A stretch of 8,543 nt of DNA from assembly GCA_946480065.1 (NCBI GenBank), contig CAMLJA010000071.1, positions 1 through 8,543 of the forward strand, read 5' to 3'. This DNA is from an uncultured Thermomonas sp. (GTDB taxonomy: Bacteria > Pseudomonadota > Gammaproteobacteria > Xanthomonadales > Xanthomonadaceae). The notes under the pieces are model-generated. The model saw nothing but the letters and a program-made list of their open reading frames with translations. It did not search any database and was not told the origin of the DNA. Both the position numbers and the translations under genes were made by a program. This document shows, one piece after another, positions 5,481 to 8,543 of this stretch (position 1 is the stretch's first letter; each line of letters starts with the position of its first letter).

Positions 5481-6235
5481 TGGACGCCTGGCGCCTGCGG
5501 CTGCTCGGGGTGGGCAATTCCGCCGCGGTCGAGCTGGGCTCGGCGATGGCCACCATCGAGCGCGACGGCGCCCCGTGGCTGACCATCGACTGCGGCGGCG
5601 AGGGCCTGACCGCGTACATGGCCGCGTACGGCGGCGTGCCGCGGGCACTGTTCATGACCCACGCCCACCTCGACCACATCGCCGGCTTCGAGCGGCTGTT
5701 CGTGGCGGCCTGGTTCGACCCGGCGCTGCGCGGCGAGATCCGGCTGTTCGTGCCGGTCGCGCTGCTGCCGCTGCTGCACCGCCGGGTGGCGAGCTACCCG
5801 AACGCGCTGGCCGAGGGCGGGGTGAACTTCTGGGACGCGTTCCGGGTGGTGCCGGTGGGCGACCACTTCTGGCACCACGGCGTGCGGGTGGAGGTGTTCC
5901 CGGTCCGCCACCACTGGCCGGACACCGCGTTCGCGTTGCGCCTGCCGGGCAGCCTGGTCTGGACCGGCGACACCCGCCCGATCCCGGAGATGCTGGCGAA
6001 GTTCGCCGACGCCGGCGAGCTGGTGGCGCACGACTGCGCGCTGCAGGGCAACCCCTCGCACAGCGGCATCGACGAGCTGGAGCGCGAATACCCGGCGGCG
6101 CTGCTGTCGCGCTGCCTGCTCTACCACTACGCCAGCGAGGCCGACGGCGAGGCGATGCGCGCGCGCGGCCACCGGGTGGGGCGGCAGGGCGAACTGGTGG
6201 CGCTGCGGCCGCCCGCGGGTGCCGGCCCGGGATGA
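5480..6235 (+). CDS. MBL-fold metallo-hydrolase of unknown substrate (RNase Z-like lineage)
   Basis: This is a 251-residue cytosolic protein with a complete dinuclear metal site of the metallo-beta-lactamase fold. THAHLDH at 60-66 supplies H61, H63, D65 and H66. A histidine in PVRHHW (H144 or H145), D164 in WTGDTRP, and H216 in LLYHYASE complete the set. The N-terminal LLGVGNSAAVELGSA and LTIDCGG (34-40) resemble the RNase Z / PhnP side of the superfamily rather than glyoxalase II or true beta-lactamases. There is no exosite arm typical of tRNase Z, so tRNA processing is unlikely. Substrate unknown. The ATG overlaps the kdkA stop by one base, and its own stop overlaps the moaA ATG by four, so it is probably co-translated with both. 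The C-terminal tail (about 240-251) is Pro/Gly/Ala-rich and likely disordered. Confidence 0.85.
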   Translation: MDAWRLRLLGVGNSAAVELGSAMATIERDGAPWLTIDCGGEGLTAYMAAYGGVPRALFMTHAHLDHIAGFERLFVAAWFDPALRGEIRLFVPVALLPLLHRRVASYPNALAEGGVNFWDAFRVVPVGDHFWHHGVRVEVFPVRHHWPDTAFALRLPGSLVWTGDTRPIPEMLAKFADAGELVAHDCALQGNPSHSGIDELEREYPAALLSRCLLYHYASEADGEAMRARGHRVGRQGELVALRPPAGAGPG

Positions 6236-7239
6236 GCGACGCACCCCCGCGGGACGCGCTGGGCCGGCCCCTGCGCGACCTCCGCCTGTCGGTGGTGGAC
6301 GCCTGCAACTTCCGCTGCCCCTACTGCATGCCGGCCGATCGCATCCCCGATGACCACGGGCTGGACGCGTCCACGCGGCTGTCCTTCGACGAGATCGAGG
6401 CGCTGGTGCGCGGCTTCGCCGGGTTGGGCGTGCGCAAGCTGCGCCTGACCGGCGGCGAGCCGCTGCTGCGCAAGGGGCTGCCGGCGCTGGTGGCGCGGCT
6501 GGCGGCGGTGCCGGGGATCGAGGACCTGGCGCTGACCACCAACGGCGCGCTGCTGGCCGCACATGCGCGCGCGCTGCGCGAGGCCGGCCTGCACCGGCTG
6601 ACGGTCAGCCTGGATACCCTGGATCCGGCGCTGTTCCGGACGCTGTCGGGCGGCCGCGGCGAGCTGTCCGCGGTGCTGGGCGGGATCGCGGCGGCGCGCG
6701 CCGCCGGCTTCGGCCCGATCAAGCTCAACTGCGTGGTCCAGCGCGGGGTCAACGACGGCGGGATCGAGGCGCTCGCGGAATTCGCGCGCGCGCACGGCCA
6801 CGTGCTGCGCTTCATCGAGTACATGGACGTGGGCACCTGCAACGGCTGGGCGCGCGAGCGCGTGGTGCCGTCCGCGGAGCTGCGCGACCGCCTGGCCGCG
6901 CGCTGGCCGCTGCGGCCGCTGGACCCGGGCTACCGCGGCGAGGTGGCCGCGCGCTACGCCTACGCCGACGGCGTCGGCGAGATCGGCTTCGTCGGCTCGG
7001 TCACCGCGCCGTTCTGCGGCGACTGCCACCGCGCGCGGGTGTCGGCCGACGGCAGGCTGTACACCTGCCTGTTCGCCGAGGAGGGCCGCGACCTGCGCCC
7101 GGCGCTGGCGGCCGGCGCGGAGGCCTTCGCGCGCGAACTGGCGGACGCGTGGGGGCGGCGGGCGGACCGCTACAGCGAAGTGCGCAGCCAGGCCGGCGGC
7201 GCGCGGCGCCCGGTCGAGATGTACCTGGTGGGCGGCTGA
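6232..7239 (+). CDS. moaA: GTP 3',8-cyclase (radical SAM, molybdenum cofactor synthesis)
   Basis: MoaA converts GTP to 3',8-cyclo-7,8-dihydro-GTP, the first step of molybdopterin synthesis, in the cytosol. The 335-residue protein carries the radical-SAM cluster motif at C25, C29 and C32 ([11 protein letters not shown]). The C-terminal second 4Fe-4S cluster is at C262, C265 and C279 ([21 protein letters not shown]), with the same spacing as E. coli MoaA. It also has the [11 protein letters not shown] motif that contacts SAM, and it ends in the conserved Gly-Gly needed for activity. The ATG at 6232 overlaps the TGA of the upstream MBL hydrolase gene (ATGA) and lies about 24 residues before the first cluster cysteine, as usual. 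No strong ribosome site precedes it, so translation probably relies on coupling. moaC follows after 16 bases. Confidence 0.97.
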   Translation: MSDAPPRDALGRPLRDLRLSVVDACNFRCPYCMPADRIPDDHGLDASTRLSFDEIEALVRGFAGLGVRKLRLTGGEPLLRKGLPALVARLAAVPGIEDLALTTNGALLAAHARALREAGLHRLTVSLDTLDPALFRTLSGGRGELSAVLGGIAAARAAGFGPIKLNCVVQRGVNDGGIEALAEFARAHGHVLRFIEYMDVGTCNGWARERVVPSAELRDRLAARWPLRPLDPGYRGEVAARYAYADGVGEIGFVGSVTAPFCGDCHRARVSADGRLYTCLFAEEGRDLRPALAAGAEAFARELADAWGRRADRYSEVRSQAGGARRPVEMYLVGG

Positions 7240-7243
7240 GGCG

Positions 7244-7249
7244 GATAAT
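7244..7249 (+). promoter_or_regulatory. Possible internal -10 element before moaC
   Basis: GATAAT (five of six matches to TATAAT) lies in the 16-base moaA-moaC gap and ends six bases before the moaC ATG at 7256. That spacing would give a leaderless moaC transcript. No -35 is visible at 17 bases (GTACCT) and no Shine-Dalgarno site intervenes. Confidence 0.35.
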
Positions 7250-7255
7250 CCGCGC

Positions 7256-7747
7256 ATGCCCCGCAAGCCCCAAGCGCTCACCCACCTCGACCCGGCCGGC
7301 CGCCCGGCCATGGTCGACGTCTCCGCCAAGCCGGCCACCGCGCGCGAGGCGCTGGCCGAGTGCCGGGTGGCCTTCCCCGCGGCGGTCGCCGCGCAGCTGC
7401 GCGAGAACGGGCTGCGGAGCGCCAAGGGCGGGATCGTGGACACCGCCATCATCGCCGGCACCATGGCGGTCAAGCGCACCCACGAGCTGATCCCGTTCTG
7501 CCATCCGCTGCCGATCGACGGCTGCCGGATCGCGCTGGACTGGCACGACGCGCGTACCCTGCGGATCGAGTGCGCGGTCCGGACCGTCCACCGCACCGGG
7601 GTGGAGATGGAGGCGCTGACCGGCGCCACCGTGGCCGCGCTGACCGTGTACGACATGTGCAAGGCGCTGAGCCACGCCATCGTCATCGGCCCGGCGCGGC
7701 TGGCCGGCAAGCGCGGCGGCCGGCGCGACGTGGGCCGGGTGGCGTGA
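7256..7747 (+). CDS. moaC: Cyclic pyranopterin monophosphate synthase
   Basis: MoaC rearranges 3',8-cyclo-7,8-dihydro-GTP into cyclic pyranopterin monophosphate (cPMP), directly after MoaA, as a cytosolic hexamer. The 163-residue protein begins with the family's [18 protein letters not shown] segment (8-25). It holds the active-site positions K57 (SAKGG), H83 (IPFCHPLP), E117/E119 (GVEMEALT) and D133 and K136 (VYDMCKA). The C-terminal LAGKRGG segment is the usual K-x-G-G tail region. Length is in the normal 160-residue range. It lies 16 bases after moaA and overlaps moaD by four bases. The ATG at 7256 lacks a ribosome site and follows a -10-like hexamer, so it may also be expressed from its own leaderless transcript besides read-through from moaA. 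Confidence 0.97.
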   Translation: MPRKPQALTHLDPAGRPAMVDVSAKPATAREALAECRVAFPAAVAAQLRENGLRSAKGGIVDTAIIAGTMAVKRTHELIPFCHPLPIDGCRIALDWHDARTLRIECAVRTVHRTGVEMEALTGATVAALTVYDMCKALSHAIVIGPARLAGKRGGRRDVGRVA

Positions 7748-7989
7748 GCGCGCGGCTGGAGGTGCTGTACTTCGCGTCCCTGCGCGACGCCGCCGGGGTG
7801 GACGCCGAGCGCGTGGTCAGCGCCGCCGCCGACCCCGCCGCGCTGTACGCGGAGCTGCAGGCAAGGCACGGCTTCCGGCTGCCGCGCGAGCGGCTGCGGG
7901 TGGCGCTGGACGGCGCATTCGCGGACTGGCACGCGCCGCTGCGCGACGGCGCGGTGGTCGCGTTCATCCCGCCGGTGAGCGGCGGCTAG
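7744..7989 (+). CDS. moaD: Molybdopterin synthase sulfur-carrier (small) subunit
   Basis: MoaD is the ubiquitin-like sulfur carrier whose C-terminal Gly-Gly thiocarboxylate supplies the dithiolene sulfurs to MoaE. The 81-residue protein starts with the family's beta strand [14 protein letters not shown] (4-17) and ends [10 protein letters not shown], with the required terminal Gly-Gly at 80-81. Sequence between the two is poorly conserved, as usual. The GTG at 7744 overlaps the moaC TGA (GTGA) and gives the expected family length. There is no ATG in a suitable place. moaE starts one base after its TAG. The adenylating partner (MoeB-like) and sulfur donor are not in this window. Confidence 0.94.
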   Translation: MSARLEVLYFASLRDAAGVDAERVVSAAADPAALYAELQARHGFRLPRERLRVALDGAFADWHAPLRDGAVVAFIPPVSGG

Positions 7990-7990
7990 C

Positions 7991-8434
7991 GTGGGCCGGT
8001 TCCAGCTGTCCGAATCGCCGCTGGACGCGTCCGCCCTGCAGGCCGGGCTGCGCGACCCGCGCGCGGGCGCCTGCACCAGCTTCGAGGGCTGGGTGCGCGA
8101 CCACAACGACGGCCTGCCGGTGACCGGCCTGCGCTACGAGGCCTATCCCGAGCTGGCCGCGCGCGAGGGCGAGGCGATTCTGGCCGAGGCGCTGGCGCGC
8201 TTCGACATCGTCGACGCCGCCTGCTCGCACCGCATTGGCACCCTGGCGATCGGCGAGATGGCGGTCTGGGTGGGCGCCAGCGCGGGCCACCGCGGCCCCG
8301 CCTTCGAGGCCTGCCGCTGGATCATCGACCAGGTCAAGGCGCGGGTCCCGATCTGGAAGCACGAGCGCTACGCCGGCGGCCAGGCCGGCTGGCTGCACCC
8401 CGCGGACGGTGACAGCGCCGGCCCCGGCGGCTAG
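7991..8434 (+). CDS. moaE: Molybdopterin synthase catalytic (large) subunit
   Basis: MoaE, with thiocarboxylated MoaD, inserts two sulfurs into cPMP to give molybdopterin, as a MoaE2-MoaD2 complex. The 147-residue protein shows FEGWVRDHNDG (31-41, with R36), RYEAYPELA (48-56), SHRIGTLAIGE (79-89), AGHRGPAFEACRWIID (98-113) and the catalytic lysine segment VKARVPIWKHERY (115-127), with K116 and K123. These correspond to the two essential lysines of E. coli MoaE. The start is a GTG at 7991, one base after the moaD stop; a purine stretch GGTGAGCGG lies upstream within moaD. The last nine residues (DGDSAGPGG) are non-conserved and their DNA carries the promoter of the next tRNA gene. No moaB, moeA or mobA is present nearby in this window. 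Confidence 0.96.
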   Translation: MGRFQLSESPLDASALQAGLRDPRAGACTSFEGWVRDHNDGLPVTGLRYEAYPELAAREGEAILAEALARFDIVDAACSHRIGTLAIGEMAVWVGASAGHRGPAFEACRWIIDQVKARVPIWKHERYAGGQAGWLHPADGDSAGPGG

Positions 8435-8437
8435 AAT
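8409..8437 (+). promoter_or_regulatory. Sigma70-type promoter of tRNA-Ser(GGA), embedded in the moaE 3' end
   Basis: GTGACA (8409-8414) and TAGAAT (8432-8437) each match five of six consensus positions and are separated by exactly 17 bases. The -10 begins with the TAG stop codon of moaE. The following bases TGCCGGCCC are a GC-rich discriminator, as in stringently controlled stable-RNA promoters. Start would fall near 8444, about 34 bases before the tRNA. Confidence 0.8.
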
Positions 8438-8477
8438 TGCCGGCCCGGCGGCGCAGGACGCACCGTCCGGGCACCCC

Positions 8478-8543
8478 GGAGAGGTGTCCGAGTGGTTGAA
8501 GGAGCACGCCTGGAAAGTGTGTAAGCGTCTAAACCGCGCTTCG
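8478..8543 (+). tRNA. tRNA-Ser (anticodon GGA, reads UCC/UCU), 5' part, cut by window edge
   Basis: The first 66 bases of a rightward tRNA are present. They comprise the acceptor strand GGAGAGG (8478-8484), a D arm GTCCGAGTGGTTGAAGGAG much like E. coli tRNA-Ser(GGA), and an anticodon arm CACGC-CTGGAAA-GTGTG with anticodon GGA at 8512-8514. A long variable arm (AAGCG ... CGCTT) then begins, the class II serine feature. The T arm and acceptor 3' strand lie beyond the window. Its promoter is inside moaE. Confidence 0.94.

Noticed and set aside
3660..5648. Very long leftward open frame that extends the GT9 frame across kdkA and into the MBL hydrolase gene
   Set aside because: Only 3660-4712 shows family motifs. 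The remainder is low-complexity Ala/Arg/Gly sequence antisense to kdkA and the MBL gene, as expected in GC-rich DNA where stop codons are rare off-frame.
5480..6235. Calling the MBL protein ribonuclease Z
   Set aside because: The metal site fits the superfamily, but the exosite arm used for tRNA binding is absent and the protein is shorter, so a general MBL hydrolase name is safer.
6127..8106. About 660-codon leftward open frame antisense to moaA-moaE
   Set aside because: No recognisable domain, biased composition, and four well-supported genes on the opposite strand.

Overview
The window is about 70% or more GC and fully packed with genes. It looks like a chromosomal backbone segment of a gammaproteobacterium of the Xanthomonadaceae/Lysobacteraceae type (Xanthomonas, Lysobacter, Luteimonas and relatives). 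The grounds are the base composition, the gloB / YafS-like methyltransferase / rnhA / dnaQ neighbourhood, a Kdo-kinase gene beside a GT9 glycosyltransferase, a moaA-C-D-E run, and -10-like hexamers lying only 6-7 nt upstream of ATG codons. No genus is claimed. There are no insertion sequences, CRISPR arrays, prophage genes or toxin-antitoxin pairs.

Layout. (1) Positions 1-2245: a leftward gloB (glyoxalase II; the window holds its N-terminal part) diverges from a rightward, translationally overlapping trio: a YafS-like methyltransferase, rnhA (ribonuclease HI) and dnaQ (polymerase III epsilon proofreading subunit). (2) Positions 2258-3185, leftward: a PP2C-type Ser/Thr phosphatase, preceded by tRNA-Ser(CGA) with its own hairpin terminator. 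(3) Positions 3249-5480: a rightward small DUF6165-type gene converges on a leftward GT9 (heptosyltransferase-like) gene. That gene diverges across only 21 bp from kdkA, a Kdo kinase gene of lipopolysaccharide inner-core synthesis. (4) Positions 5480-8434: kdkA overlaps an MBL-fold hydrolase gene, which overlaps moaA. moaC, moaD and moaE follow almost without gaps, giving most of the early molybdopterin pathway (GTP to cPMP to molybdopterin). (5) From 8478: the 5' part of tRNA-Ser(GGA), cut by the window edge. Its near-consensus promoter lies inside the last codons of moaE.

How the genes work together. MoaA and MoaC convert GTP to cyclic pyranopterin monophosphate, and MoaD/MoaE add the dithiolene sulfurs. 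KdkA and the GT9 enzyme are both expected to act on the LPS core at the cytoplasmic face of the inner membrane. RNase HI and DnaQ serve replication fidelity. No stretch over 300 bases lacks a gene; the longest gap is about 130 bases (2963-3094) and holds the tRNA terminator.

Nothing here is convincingly a new system. The items most worth a second look are the tRNA promoter embedded in moaE, several likely leaderless starts, the uncharacterised MBL hydrolase coupled to both kdkA and moaA, and the DUF6165-GT9-kdkA cluster.
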